64,000 nucleotides of DNA from contig NZ_JASJOU010000003.1 of the NCBI RefSeq assembly GCF_030068605.1, forward strand, positions 1 through 64,000, written 5' to 3'. Below are positions 47,466 through 56,792 of the stretch, piece after piece. The stretch comes from Xanthocytophaga agilis (GTDB lineage: Bacteria > Bacteroidota > Bacteroidia > Cytophagales > 172606-1). The translations under genes and the position numbers were made by a program. Positions within the stretch are counted from its first letter, which is position 1. Each line of letters opens with the position of its first letter. The notes under the pieces were generated by a model. It had not been told where the DNA came from, ran no database searches, and worked only from the letters and a program-made list of their open reading frames with translations.

Positions 47466-48365
47466 TCACATAACGGATACTTCCACCCGATGAATGAGAC
47501 CGGCAATCCGGGATGCAAACTCCGTCCACAAGGGCTTGGGGAAGTTATGTCCCATTCCTTCAAAAAGCACAAGTTCAGCACCAGGGATAGCCTTTGCAGT
47601 TGCTTTTCCACCACTAACATCCATCATTTTGTCATCCGTTCCATGTATTACCAATGTTGGTACATGTAAAGTATGTAGAAGTTCTGTACGATCACCTGAT
47701 TTAAGTACAGCAACAGCCTGTCGCAACATTCCCAGTGGATCATGGTCACGATCCCAGGCACGGCCAGCAGTCTCTGCCGCTGCAATTGCATCAAAAGGAT
47801 ACTTTGTTGATCCGATTACCCGAAGGGCTTTCACCTGCCAGTCAATAGCTCCCTGACGATCGTCACTGGGAGGTGCGCCCAAAGAGGCTAACACTCCATA
47901 GTCGGGCTGTCCTACTGTAGGATTTCCTGTAGTAGACATCATAGATGTTAATGAACGAACACGTGTTGGGTATTCAATGGCAATAGTCTGGGCAATCATA
48001 CCACCCATTGAAGCACCTACCAGATGTACACTTTCAAAGCCTAAGGCATCCATTAATCCAACCGTATCGGCGGCCATGTCAGATAGTGTATAGGCCACCG
48101 AGGAAAAATCGCCTGCTTTTGCAGCTGGTAGATTGGGCATAGGTGCATTGGAAAAGTGCGTAGACAGTCCTGTATCCCGGTTGTCGAACCGAATCAGTTG
48201 TAAACCCTGATTAACCAGTTCAGCACAAAAACCATCAGGCCAGGCAATCATTTGTGCACCACCTCCCATGATTAGAAAAACCGGAGGAGAGGTAGGATCA
48301 CCTAAGCGCTGATACACCATTTCAATCCTTGAGGGACCAATGTTCTGAGCTGTTTCTTCTTTCAT
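47466..48365 (-). CDS. alpha/beta hydrolase
   Basis: A 299-aa alpha/beta-hydrolase fold enzyme. The oxyanion part is VFLIMGGGAQM, the nucleophile elbow GASMGGM (Ser), the acid in VIHGTDDKMMD, and the His in EGMGHNFP. Length and spacing are normal for esterase- or epoxide-hydrolase-like proteins. The substrate is not deducible. No signal peptide. Confidence 0.85.
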   Translation of the reverse strand: MKEETAQNIGPSRIEMVYQRLGDPTSPPVFLIMGGGAQMIAWPDGFCAELVNQGLQLIRFDNRDTGLSTHFSNAPMPNLPAAKAGDFSSVAYTLSDMAADTVGLMDALGFESVHLVGASMGGMIAQTIAIEYPTRVRSLTSMMSTTGNPTVGQPDYGVLASLGAPPSDDRQGAIDWQVKALRVIGSTKYPFDAIAAAETAGRAWDRDHDPLGMLRQAVAVLKSGDRTELLHTLHVPTLVIHGTDDKMMDVSGGKATAKAIPGAELVLFEGMGHNFPKPLWTEFASRIAGLIHRVEVSVM

Positions 48366-48623
48366 AAAAGCTAATATAACGATATATTCAAAAGCGAATA
48401 TATGAGAATAACACCTAATTAATCAACTGAAAATCAGCAAATTAATTTATTTTCCAAGAAGAGCAATAACCCGTTAAACATCGCGTTTTCCAAGAAGGAG
48501 AACAAGAGAATTAAGCCACTATTTTCCGGATCAAAACAGCTCCACTTTTGTCTTACGTAGACTTATAAGAGAGATCTCTTAGAACCCAATACGAAGTTTC
48601 TTTAAGAGTAGATAAACGATAAA
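48366..48623. other. intergenic region with a short direct repeat
   Basis: No gene is seen. TTTTCCAAGAAG occurs at 48450-48461 and again at 48486-48497, a 36-bp spacing. The rest is unremarkable and the purpose of the repeat is unknown. Confidence 0.45.
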
Positions 48624-48663
48624 AAAGCTCTTTGGGGATCAGTTGATTCCTGCAAAGAGCTTT
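48624..48663 (-). terminator. terminator of the phospholipase C gene
   Basis: AAAGCTCTTTG (48624-48634) pairs with CAAAGAGCTTT (48653-48663). A perfect 11-bp stem, 23 bp beyond the phospholipase stop, and A-run on plus reading as T-run on minus. Confidence 0.8.
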
Positions 48664-48686
48664 ACTATGTATAAGACTGTTTAAGC

Positions 48687-51242
48687 TTACGATACGACTA
48701 CCCGTCCCATCAATGGGTCAGTTTGTGAAGGCTTTCCAGTTTCAACTCTTCCGGCATACCGTTTCTCAAATACGCCATTACCAGCAATACGAACACTGAA
48801 GTCATACCAGCCAAAACTTTTGCTCAAATCCAATACAACGACTGCCTTTCCTTTTTTGGAGCTACTTACTTCCAGTGCCTGTGTTTTTGTTGTACCCGAG
48901 TAGGAATTATCTTTTATCTCTACCAGATAAGAATGACTCTTATCCAGATTGCTCAACACAATCTCCACATTACCAGTCAACAGGTTAGCTCCCTGACGCT
49001 GATAGGCACACTGTATATCCAGTAAGGGATCATTGGCGTTACCAGAAAATTGCCGGAAAAAGCCATTTGGTCCATATACCTGAAGCTGGTATTTCTGATT
49101 GTCAAAGTCTGTCAATGACCAGGTATCCGTAAGCTTATCTCCTGCTTTAACAGCATAATTTCTGGGCAAAGCATCTGGGTTAGTAAGACCAGAGGCATAC
49201 ACATAAAAAGGAACACCTGCGGATGCAGTCCCAAAAATCTCCTTCCGGGCGTCAAACGTTATCTGTACAGATTTCTTTTCGGCTACTAACTGGCTATCAC
49301 TATATATCTGATACGGTAAGGCACAAGATGGACGGATACCTTTCTCCTGCTTAATCATCCAATCCGAACCAGCAGGATTTTGATTAATCTGTTGGATCTC
49401 TTCTGGTGTGAGTTGTTTAAAATCAGAAGGTAGCTTTTTGAATCGGGCTTTGTGTATTCCTTCAATGACAGCATCTTTTTCCAGGAAAGCAGGCATTGTC
49501 ATTTTTTCTCCGTTGTATGGCCGGAATACGGAGGTCAGATCTCCACACACAGTGCGTCTCCAGGCACTGATATTGGTTTCTTCAATTTTCTTTCCTGTCT
49601 TATGGCTCAGGAACTTCTCAAGAAATTGTAACACAGACGTATGATCAAATACCTGAGAGTTTACCCACCCTCCCCGACTCCAGGGAGAAGCAATAACCAG
49701 TGGTACTCTAAAACCTAAGCCAATAGGTCCGTCACGGCCATCCCGTTTGGCGTTTTTGCTTTTACGTTGTAACTCCTGCTCCATAGTTACATGCTCTACC
49801 CGTGTATCAATGCCATTGGAAACCAATCCTGTTTGTTGCTTCTCAGGATGTGGTGGTACAAAAGGAGGCACGTGGTCGAAATATCCATCATTTTCATCGT
49901 ATGCCAGAATGAAAATGGTTTTCTTCCACACATCAGGATCGTTGGTCAGAATGTCCATCACCTCTGATACATACCAGGCTCCATACCACGGCGCGCCAGG
50001 ATGATCCGAAAAATTTTCAGGTGCTACAATCCACGAAACGGTTGGTAACTGTTTGTTCTTTACGTCTTCCCGAAACTGATACAATGTATCCCCTTTCGGC
50101 ATATGCACTTCCCGATCCACATCTCCATCTTTGTATTTCAGTGTGGTCAATTCACGGTAATGAGGATCTTTGCGATTAGTGATAAAAGCCTTTTCATGCA
50201 GATTCTTTTCCCGCTGACTTAATTTGGCATATCCTTCCGGTGTCCATTGTTTCAGCTCTTCTTTTACAATGGGCAACCAATGCTTTTTTTCCTCCAGCTT
50301 CTTTTGTACTTCTTCGGTTTCCTTACCCGTAGCAGGAAGTGACTGAAGTTTTGCTTCCAATGCCTTGATTTCTTCCGGTAGGGCTTTCTCCTGTTGTTGC
50401 AGGTAACGGTAAAATTCCGGAGAGTACTTTACATGGTATTGGGTAAACCATTCAATTGGGTTATCTGTAAAATTAGCCAGCCAGGCATCTTCTTCACCCG
50501 TAAAACCTGTTGGCAGGCTGATCTCATTCTGATAGATCTTCCAGGAAATGCCATTGTTTTCCAAACGTTCCGGAAAGGTAGTCCAGTTGGCAGGCACCCC
50601 ATAATCTACATCTTCATTGCGTACATTCGCTTTCACAGCCATGTCCGGCTTTTCGCGGATTGTCCCTGTCCATAAATACAAACGATTGGGAGTTGTTCCT
50701 GTCAGCGAAGAACAAAAATTCTGATCACAAACCGTAAAGGCATCTGCCAGCGAATAATAGAAAGGAATATCTTCACGGGTATAGTGCCCCATAGTAAGAG
50801 GCATCTGAGCATATTCTTTATTTCCCGATGGCTTAGCAGTAAGCCATTTGTCATATTTACCTCCATTGCGGGCATCTACCTGATCTGTCCATGAATGTGG
50901 CAATGAACTCATCCAGGTAGCTTTGGTATCTTTTATATTCAGGCGGAACGGAGCAAAAGTTTGTCCGGCAACATTGGTTTGCAACCATACCAGATTTTTG
51001 TTGGGCAACCGGATAGCTCTGGGATCGTTAAAGCCCCGTACTCCCTGCAGAGTTCCATAGGCATGATCAAACGAACGGTTTTCCTGCATCAGAATGACAA
51101 TATGTTCGGCATCCAGGTAAGTGCTTCCTGCTTTGGGGTCAATCGCAAAAGCTTTCTGAATCGAGGCAGGTAAGGCACTCCAAAGTCCGGCACCTCCGGA
51201 CAACAAAGCGGCTTTCTTGAGAAACTCTCGGCGGGTATCCAT
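48687..51242 (-). CDS. phosphocholine-specific phospholipase C
   Basis: An 851-aa secreted phosphoesterase. A twin-arginine signal (MDTRREFLKKAALLSGGAGL) is followed by a phosphoesterase domain (about 45-620). Its HIVILMQENRSFDHAYGTLQGVRGFNDPRA block is the family hallmark, along with FCSSLTGTTPNRLY and DENDGYFDHVPPF. Two C-terminal DUF756-type beta domains follow. Relatives such as PlcN of Pseudomonas hydrolyse phosphatidylcholine. Length is normal or slightly long. In this organism it may release headgroups from lipids for phosphate or nitrogen supply. Confidence 0.9.
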   Translation of the reverse strand: MDTRREFLKKAALLSGGAGLWSALPASIQKAFAIDPKAGSTYLDAEHIVILMQENRSFDHAYGTLQGVRGFNDPRAIRLPNKNLVWLQTNVAGQTFAPFRLNIKDTKATWMSSLPHSWTDQVDARNGGKYDKWLTAKPSGNKEYAQMPLTMGHYTREDIPFYYSLADAFTVCDQNFCSSLTGTTPNRLYLWTGTIREKPDMAVKANVRNEDVDYGVPANWTTFPERLENNGISWKIYQNEISLPTGFTGEEDAWLANFTDNPIEWFTQYHVKYSPEFYRYLQQQEKALPEEIKALEAKLQSLPATGKETEEVQKKLEEKKHWLPIVKEELKQWTPEGYAKLSQREKNLHEKAFITNRKDPHYRELTTLKYKDGDVDREVHMPKGDTLYQFREDVKNKQLPTVSWIVAPENFSDHPGAPWYGAWYVSEVMDILTNDPDVWKKTIFILAYDENDGYFDHVPPFVPPHPEKQQTGLVSNGIDTRVEHVTMEQELQRKSKNAKRDGRDGPIGLGFRVPLVIASPWSRGGWVNSQVFDHTSVLQFLEKFLSHKTGKKIEETNISAWRRTVCGDLTSVFRPYNGEKMTMPAFLEKDAVIEGIHKARFKKLPSDFKQLTPEEIQQINQNPAGSDWMIKQEKGIRPSCALPYQIYSDSQLVAEKKSVQITFDARKEIFGTASAGVPFYVYASGLTNPDALPRNYAVKAGDKLTDTWSLTDFDNQKYQLQVYGPNGFFRQFSGNANDPLLDIQCAYQRQGANLLTGNVEIVLSNLDKSHSYLVEIKDNSYSGTTKTQALEVSSSKKGKAVVVLDLSKSFGWYDFSVRIAGNGVFEKRYAGRVETGKPSQTDPLMGRVVVS

Positions 51243-51297
51243 TTTCTTGATTCTAAAATAGGTTGTCTGTATAGATGATGGTATGTAAAGTCTTACT

Positions 51298-51305
51298 CAA
51301 AGATA
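51298..51305 (-). promoter_or_regulatory. candidate -7 element of the phospholipase C gene
   Basis: CAAAGATA on plus reads TATCTTTG on minus, a TAnnTTTG box 56 bp upstream of the ATG. No TTG at the expected distance. Confidence 0.4.
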
Positions 51306-51397
51306 GAGCAACATCCGGCTCTCATACATTACTATATCGGAATTTAACAGAAAGTTAATACTTCTGAGAGTTTCTCACAGCAGAGACATCGGTTTTA

Positions 51398-52747
51398 TTA
51401 ACGTTTGGGTAAAGGAATTACCGGCAAACTTTCATTTCCACTTTCACTGACGGCCTGTACAGCAAAGAAGTAATTGTCTTTTGAATAGGGCAATGTTAGC
51501 TTCAGTTCAGTAGTAAAAAATTTTTTTTGCCAGAATGGCTGATATGTTTCCCGCATCAATATGTAATAGCCTTTGGGTTTACCCGCTTCCGGAGCTTGCC
51601 ATGTTAACGTAGTAGAATTAGACAAACCACTTACCTCAATTAGTACCTCCCGTGGCATTCCGGGTGACTTGGCCAGATTGGCAAGATTAGCCAGATTGAT
51701 ACAGGTATTCTTTCGCAGGTATTCAAAATCCATAAACTTGCTAAAGTCCCCATATTCGACCCCCTTTTCTGTACGCAAATCCTGGTGCTGATGCAGAAAG
51801 TTTTCGTTCATCTCAGAGAATCGAACTGCAGCAAAGCCTTTTGTTACAAAAGGGGTATGGTCACCTCCACGCAGAAACCGGTCGTTACGATAGACCATCA
51901 CTACCTCCAGATTTTCTACATACCGCTCTCCTACTTCCTTTACATACCGGGCTAACTGACGGGCTTTGCCATCATTTTCCAATCCATACTGGCGAATGTT
52001 TGCGGCTTTTTTGTCTATCTCAAAGGCAGGTAGCCCTTCACTAAATACACGTAAACGGGTGTTATCAATAATATTTGTCTCATTGCTGTTATTGGAACCC
52101 ATAATATCATTGTTCAATACTGCTTCTATATTCCATTTTTCAGTCACAGCTTTTTCTGCCAGATGCTCTGCACCCAATAATCCCTGTTCTTCCCCACTCA
52201 CTGCCACAAAAATAATTGTAGTTGAAAATTTAGACTTAGCCATTATACGGGCCAACTCAATCACAGTTGCAGTACCACTGCCATCATCGTTGGCTCCAGG
52301 AGCATCAGCTGTACGGTTCATTACATCAGTAACCCGACTGTCAATATGCCCGCTCACAATAAAGATCCGGTTATCGGATGGGTCTGTTCCCTTAAGAGTT
52401 GCCATCACATTACCAATCTCCTGGTCTTTGTCTACCCGTTTGCCATCGGCTTTGAGTGTCCAAGTATCAATCATAGCCGTCATCCGCCCTTCTGACTGGC
52501 TGGCAAATTGCTGAAACTTGCTAAGCACCCATTGTCTGGAAGCACCAATGCCTTTCTTTTTATCGTTTGTGACACTCATCGTATGCCGTGTGCCAAAGCT
52601 AACCAGCTTGTTTACATAGGCCTGAAGGGAATCCCTGGATACCTGGCTGACCAATGCAGCAATTTCAGGATCTCGGGTAATGATTTGCTGGGAAAAAGAG
52701 GAATAAAAGCTCAGAAGCAATACAATCTGTAATGCGTTTTTTTTCAT
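51398..52747 (-). CDS. M28-family metallopeptidase with C-terminal FN3-like domain
   Basis: A 449-aa secreted aminopeptidase-like enzyme. A signal peptide (LQIVLLLSFYSSFSQ) precedes the M28 domain (about 25-350). All zinc ligands are visible: SGHIDSR (His), PGANDDGSG (Asp), VSGEEQGLLGA (Glu and base Glu), NNDIMGS (Asp) and GDHTPF (His). From about 355 a fibronectin-III-like beta domain (TTLTWQAPEAGKPKGYYILMRE) follows. Likely outer-surface or periplasmic peptide degradation. It overlaps no neighbour. Confidence 0.88.
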   Translation of the reverse strand: MKKNALQIVLLLSFYSSFSQQIITRDPEIAALVSQVSRDSLQAYVNKLVSFGTRHTMSVTNDKKKGIGASRQWVLSKFQQFASQSEGRMTAMIDTWTLKADGKRVDKDQEIGNVMATLKGTDPSDNRIFIVSGHIDSRVTDVMNRTADAPGANDDGSGTATVIELARIMAKSKFSTTIIFVAVSGEEQGLLGAEHLAEKAVTEKWNIEAVLNNDIMGSNNSNETNIIDNTRLRVFSEGLPAFEIDKKAANIRQYGLENDGKARQLARYVKEVGERYVENLEVVMVYRNDRFLRGGDHTPFVTKGFAAVRFSEMNENFLHQHQDLRTEKGVEYGDFSKFMDFEYLRKNTCINLANLANLAKSPGMPREVLIEVSGLSNSTTLTWQAPEAGKPKGYYILMRETYQPFWQKKFFTTELKLTLPYSKDNYFFAVQAVSESGNESLPVIPLPKR

Positions 52748-52821
52748 CAGTATGGTTAGGTTTCAGGTAATGAGGTAATGATTACTTGTATCAGGGCTTT
52801 AGAGGTATATAGTATCTAATC

Positions 52822-53394
52822 TCACGATTGGTAGAGTTCAGGTAGTTTTGATAATAATTCTTCTGTACTTACAATTGTCGCATATTCTCCCTGCATATTG
52901 GCCAGACTGATGGTGTGCACCAACTCAGAATCATACACCTGACCATCCAGCCCTTTTTTATTAAAAGTAGCCACTCCATCAGAAATTACCCAAACGGCGT
53001 ATCCGGAATCACCTGCCATACGTACAGTAGCTTCTACGGAATTATTGGTAACAAAACCAGTCACCACCAAGGTAGAAAACCGATTGCGGGATAGGTATAA
53101 TTCAAGGTTAGTATCTATAAACGCATTGGTAGTAGACTTTCGTAATACAACTTCGTGTGGCAAAGGTTCAAATCCGGGCTTATGCTCATTGCCTACTTTA
53201 CCAGGATAAAATGGTGATTGAGGATGTACTGAGTCATGGTATACATGACAAACAGGCCAGTTTTGTTTCCGCCAATGCTCTAATAGTTGCAAAATCCGGC
53301 TTTCTGCTTCGGGGTTATTCCGGTTTCCTCCCCAATGGGCTGCCTCATCTATTCCTTTCTGCGCATCAATAATCAGTAAAACAGGTTGATTCAT
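52822..53394 (-). CDS. isochorismatase-fold hydrolase with Ser at the Cys position
   Basis: A 190-aa isochorismatase/nicotinamidase-fold protein. Two members of the catalytic triad are present: Asp10 (LIIDAQKG) and Lys86 (VLRKSTTNAF). The usual nucleophile Cys in the GxxTxxCVxxTxR motif is replaced by Ser119 (GFVTNNSVEATVR). Either the enzyme works with Ser, or it has lost amidase activity and binds rather than cleaves its ligand. Isochorismatase itself lacks the Cys too, so a vinyl-ether hydrolase is possible. Confidence 0.8.
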   Translation of the reverse strand: MNQPVLLIIDAQKGIDEAAHWGGNRNNPEAESRILQLLEHWRKQNWPVCHVYHDSVHPQSPFYPGKVGNEHKPGFEPLPHEVVLRKSTTNAFIDTNLELYLSRNRFSTLVVTGFVTNNSVEATVRMAGDSGYAVWVISDGVATFNKKGLDGQVYDSELVHTISLANMQGEYATIVSTEELLSKLPELYQS

Positions 53395-53429
53395 GGTATG
53401 GTTTGTAGGGTAAGTAACTTTGTAATCTG

Positions 53430-53996
53430 TCAGATTCCCAAATTTCCTCTGAAAAGCTTGATGGCAATGGCAATCAGGATAATTCCGAAAACCTTCCGTA
53501 ACATTTCTGTTCCGGCAGTTCCGAGTTTACGGCCGATCCACTCTGAGCTACGCAAGACCAGATAGACTATGATCAGGTTAAGCAGTATTCCGGTTAAAAT
53601 ATTGGGAGTCTGGTATTCTGATTTCAAAGAGATGATCGTAGTCATAGTTCCGGCTCCGGCAATCAATGGAAATGCCAGAGGAACAATAGAAGAGGTATTA
53701 TTGTCTGTATCCGGACGAAAAATATGCCGTCCAAGAATCATTTCCATCCCAATCAGAAAGACAATAATAGCTCCGGCAACAGCAAAAGATTGTACATCTA
53801 CACCAAAAAGTCTGAGAATAGACTCACCCAGATACAGAAAAACTACCATCAGCAAACCCGCTACCAGGGTAGCTTTCTCAGATTCGATTTTGCCGTTCTT
53901 CTTTCGCAGATCTATGACAATAGGAATGGAACCTACAATATCAATTACAGAGAAAAGAATGAGTGTAACTGAAAAAATTTCTTTTAGATTGAACAT
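53430..53996 (-). CDS. MarC-family integral membrane protein
   Basis: A 188-aa protein with six predicted helices (for example ILFSVIDIVGSIPIVIDL, LLMVVFLYLGESILRLFG, GAIIVFLIGMEMILG) and the MarC-type motifs PLAFPLIAGAGTM. MarC was once linked to antibiotic resistance, but that link was not upheld. The real substrate is unknown. The gene lies 44 bp downstream of the aminotransferase gene on the same strand and may be co-transcribed with it. Confidence 0.85.
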   Translation of the reverse strand: MFNLKEIFSVTLILFSVIDIVGSIPIVIDLRKKNGKIESEKATLVAGLLMVVFLYLGESILRLFGVDVQSFAVAGAIIVFLIGMEMILGRHIFRPDTDNNTSSIVPLAFPLIAGAGTMTTIISLKSEYQTPNILTGILLNLIIVYLVLRSSEWIGRKLGTAGTEMLRKVFGIILIAIAIKLFRGNLGI

Positions 53997-54040
53997 AAAG
54001 AGATAGTTTGTTGAAAAAGTTGGAACAACAATGCAGATAC

Positions 54041-55144
54041 TTACTTGTCAATATTTTTTAGCAAAGCTTGCAACTGACGAATTTCCTGCTCTGTAATAGC
54101 CGGAAAGTTAGCAATACGAAAGGTACTGGATTTCCAGTCACCATATCCATTACCCAGTACAATACCTTCCTTCTGTGCAGCTTGTTTTATGAAGGCAATT
54201 TTATCCTCTGTAGCCCCAATCGTAATCACGGTATCCGAACGAACTTCCTGATTATGTATCAAAGGTTTTAGACTTGGATGATTATCAAAGAAGGTATACC
54301 AGTTTGCTGCCTGTTGCCGGATTTTGTCGGCAATGCTATCCAGCGGTTCTACTGACTCCAACACCCGCATCAACAAGTAAATATTCAATACATTGGGAGT
54401 ATAATGGGTCTGGTACTTCTGTATGTTATCATACATAAACAAGAAGCTATTATAGAACCGTTTATCGCTGATCTTTCTGGCATGTTCCAATGCTTTGGGT
54501 GACACAATCAGTAAACCCATTCCAGCAGGCAGCCCCAGGCATTTCTGAACAGAAGCAAACCATATGTCTGCCTGTTCGATTCTGAGTGCCACTCCTCCCA
54601 GAGAAGATGTAGCATCTACCGCTAGTAATTTATCAGGATAGTTTGTTTTTACAGATTCAATAAATGCAGCAGGAAGCTGTGTGCCATTGGAAGTCTCATT
54701 TTGTGTAAGGCAGATTACATCACATTCTTCCGGAACCTCTGTTAGTACAGGATTCTGATTGCTGTCAAATGCCTGAGAAGTAGCCTGCGAAACAATCTTA
54801 TGAGCATATTCATACCATTTTTGTCCAAATGCACCATTATAGTAATGGTGGCTGGAATTTTGCGTAAAGGACTGGGAGATTATCTCCCAGGATTCCGTAG
54901 CCGAAGAGACAAACACCACAGAATAGGTTTCTGGAATGTTGAGTTTTGCCTGTAACAAGCCAAGTGTCTTCTCACAGATCTGCATAAAAGCAGAGCTACG
55001 GTGATTGGCACTCAGAATACCAGAATCGTAGGCATCCAGCATGTACTGTCGTACTTGTGGATACACTTTGGAAGGGCCGGGGTAAAAAGTAATCAAATCG
55101 TCAAATTTTAAAATAAATAAACTGTATATATTCTCTTGTCTCAA
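54041..55144 (-). CDS. class V aminotransferase, SerC/alanine-glyoxylate-type
   Basis: A 367-aa fold-type I PLP enzyme. FYPGPSKVYPQVRQYM at the start, SSATESWEI (cofactor loop), LAVDATSSLGGVALR (Asp) and ADIWFASVQKCLGLPAGMGLL (Schiff-base Lys in the VQKCLG element) fit the aspartate/serine class V group, including SerC. The first 15 residues are not typical, so the start may lie later, although no Met is close. Phosphoserine or serine-glyoxylate transamination is possible but unproven. Confidence 0.75.
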   Translation of the reverse strand: MRQENIYSLFILKFDDLITFYPGPSKVYPQVRQYMLDAYDSGILSANHRSSAFMQICEKTLGLLQAKLNIPETYSVVFVSSATESWEIISQSFTQNSSHHYYNGAFGQKWYEYAHKIVSQATSQAFDSNQNPVLTEVPEECDVICLTQNETSNGTQLPAAFIESVKTNYPDKLLAVDATSSLGGVALRIEQADIWFASVQKCLGLPAGMGLLIVSPKALEHARKISDKRFYNSFLFMYDNIQKYQTHYTPNVLNIYLLMRVLESVEPLDSIADKIRQQAANWYTFFDNHPSLKPLIHNQEVRSDTVITIGATEDKIAFIKQAAQKEGIVLGNGYGDWKSSTFRIANFPAITEQEIRQLQALLKNIDK

Positions 55145-55171
55145 TCTACTTCAAAATCCATAAAAAAAACA

Positions 55172-55212
55172 AAGAATACAAGATTTGCGTTTTTTCACAA
55201 TCCTGTATTCTT
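55172..55212 (-). terminator. terminator of aroQ
   Basis: AAGAATACAAGATT (55172-55185) pairs with AATCCTGTATTCTT (55199-55212), 13 of 14 bases. On minus it is followed by TTTTTTTT within a few bases. It lies 25 bp past the aroQ stop. Confidence 0.75.
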
Positions 55213-55236
55213 AAAAAATTACTGTCTAACCAAGTA

Positions 55237-55668
55237 TTACTTAGAATCTCTTCTTCGCAGAAAGTTTTCCAGTCCCAATCGATACCCTTCCAGGCCGAAT
55301 CCACAGATAACGCCCGCACAATTACGGCTGATATAACTATGATGACGAAACTCTTCCCTCGCAAACACATTGGAGATATGCACTTCTATAACAGGAGTAG
55401 TAATAGCAGCTACAGCATCAGAAAGTGCAATAGAAGTATGCGCATATCCACCCGGGTTAAATAAAATACCATCTATAGAGAATCCAACCTCATGTAATTT
55501 ATCAATCAGTGCACCTTCCGTATTAGATTGAAAGTAAGTAAGCTTTATATCCGGATATTGGCTTTGCAAAATTTCATAGAAAGTCTCAAAAGACATGTTT
55601 CCATAAATGCTACGTTCACGACGCCCCAGAAGATTCATATTGGGCCCATTCAGAATCAGAATTTCCAT
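55237..55668 (-). CDS. aroQ: type II 3-dehydroquinate dehydratase
   Basis: A 143-aa enzyme of the shikimate pathway, of normal length. Motifs: ILILNGPNMNLLGRRERSIYG (catalytic Tyr and Arg), NTEGALIDKLHE, LFNPGGYAHTSIALSDA and PVIEVHISNVFAREEFRHHSYISRNCAG (catalytic His region). Dodecameric in characterised relatives. Monocistronic, divergent from xerD. Confidence 0.94.
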   Translation of the reverse strand: MEILILNGPNMNLLGRRERSIYGNMSFETFYEILQSQYPDIKLTYFQSNTEGALIDKLHEVGFSIDGILFNPGGYAHTSIALSDAVAAITTPVIEVHISNVFAREEFRHHSYISRNCAGVICGFGLEGYRLGLENFLRRRDSK

Positions 55669-55837
55669 AATTAATACATAAATAGAATTGAAAAAATAAC
55701 TTTACTAATCAGGCTGGCAATATAAAAGAGATTTTGAAAACAGGGAGATTTTGCCTCAGAAAAAGATTGTACTTTCGTGTTTTGAATACAGAAGCTGTTT
55801 AACATTCCATTTGCAAGCACAATTCCCCTACAATCCT

Positions 55838-56734
55838 ATGTGGTCATCGGCAATAAAAGAATATAAAAACTATCTCCATCTGGAACGAGGTCTCTCTGAA
55901 AACTCAATTGAGGCATATATACATGATATAGAGAAACTACACCAGTTTCTGGAGATTAAAGAAATGAAGGTTGGCCCTACCGAGGTTACCGACCGACACA
56001 TCCGAGAATTTCTGCAATATCTGGGAGAGTTAGGTATGACGCCTTCTTCTCAATCCCGTTTTTTGTCAGGGCTCAAGGGCTTTTTCAAATACATGTTTGC
56101 CGAAGATTTGATCAAAGACGATCCTACCCAGCTAGTCGAAGCACCCCGACTGTCCCGCAAACTTCCCGATACACTTTCTGTACAGGAGATTGACCAGTTG
56201 CTGGCCGCCATCGATCATTCTACTCCGGAAGGAACCCGCAATCGGGCTATGCTCGAAATACTGTATGGATCAGGATTACGTGTAAGCGAACTAATCGAAC
56301 TGACTTTGTCCAATGTGTATACAGAACTGGGTTTTTTACGGATTGTAGGCAAAGGAAATAAAGAAAGACTGGTTCCGATGGGCAGCGAGGCTACTAAATA
56401 CCTGAATATCTATCTTGAGCAGGTACGATGCCATGTTACACCTCAGAAAGATCACGAAAACTATGTATTTCTGAATGCTCGAGGCAAAGGATTGTCACGA
56501 GTGTGGGTGTTTCTGGTTATCAAGGAACTGGCTCAGATCATTAACCTTCAAAAAAATATCAGTCCACATACATTCCGCCATTCGTTTGCCACCCATCTGA
56601 TAGAAGGAGGTGCAGACTTACGGGCCGTACAGGAAATGCTGGGACATGAATCTATTACCACTACAGAAATATACACCCACCTGGACCGGGATTATCTCAA
56701 GCAAATCATGCACGATTTTCATCCTCGTAGTTAA
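55838..56734 (+). CDS. xerD: tyrosine recombinase XerD
   Basis: A 298-aa site-specific recombinase of standard XerD length. I start at the ATG at 55838 (MWSSAIKEYKNYLHLERGLS); an upstream TTG start would add 29 odd residues. The N-terminal SAM-like DNA-binding domain precedes the catalytic domain with Arg in SGLRVSELI, the Lys region GKGNKERLVPMG, HTFRHSF, LGHESITTTEIYTH and the nucleophile Tyr there. It resolves chromosome dimers with XerC. Nothing nearby suggests an integron or phage. Confidence 0.92.
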   Translation: MWSSAIKEYKNYLHLERGLSENSIEAYIHDIEKLHQFLEIKEMKVGPTEVTDRHIREFLQYLGELGMTPSSQSRFLSGLKGFFKYMFAEDLIKDDPTQLVEAPRLSRKLPDTLSVQEIDQLLAAIDHSTPEGTRNRAMLEILYGSGLRVSELIELTLSNVYTELGFLRIVGKGNKERLVPMGSEATKYLNIYLEQVRCHVTPQKDHENYVFLNARGKGLSRVWVFLVIKELAQIINLQKNISPHTFRHSFATHLIEGGADLRAVQEMLGHESITTTEIYTHLDRDYLKQIMHDFHPRS

Positions 56735-56735
56735 C

Positions 56736-56769
56736 AAAAAATCCTCTGCAGTATTGCAGAGGATTTTTT
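56736..56769. terminator. terminator of xerD and the first barrel gene, 15-bp perfect stem
   Basis: AAAAAATCCTCTGCA (56736-56750), loop GTAT, TGCAGAGGATTTTTT (56755-56769). Perfect stem, T-run on both strands, starting 1 bp after the xerD stop and 24 bp from the convergent barrel gene. Confidence 0.92.
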
Positions 56770-56792
56770 ATATACACCAAAGACTGGTATTT

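Noticed and set aside
54041-55144. Calling the class V aminotransferase serC
   Set aside because: It has the general fold and motifs, but no neighbouring serA and an atypical N terminus, so the specific name was withheld.
55751-55837. TTG-started extension of xerD
   Set aside because: It would add 29 atypical residues; the ATG at 55838 gives the usual XerD length of 298 aa.
55838-56734. Possibility that the tyrosine recombinase marks a mobile island or integron
   Set aside because: Length and motifs fit the housekeeping XerD, flanks are normal genes, and no attachment site or repeat array is present.
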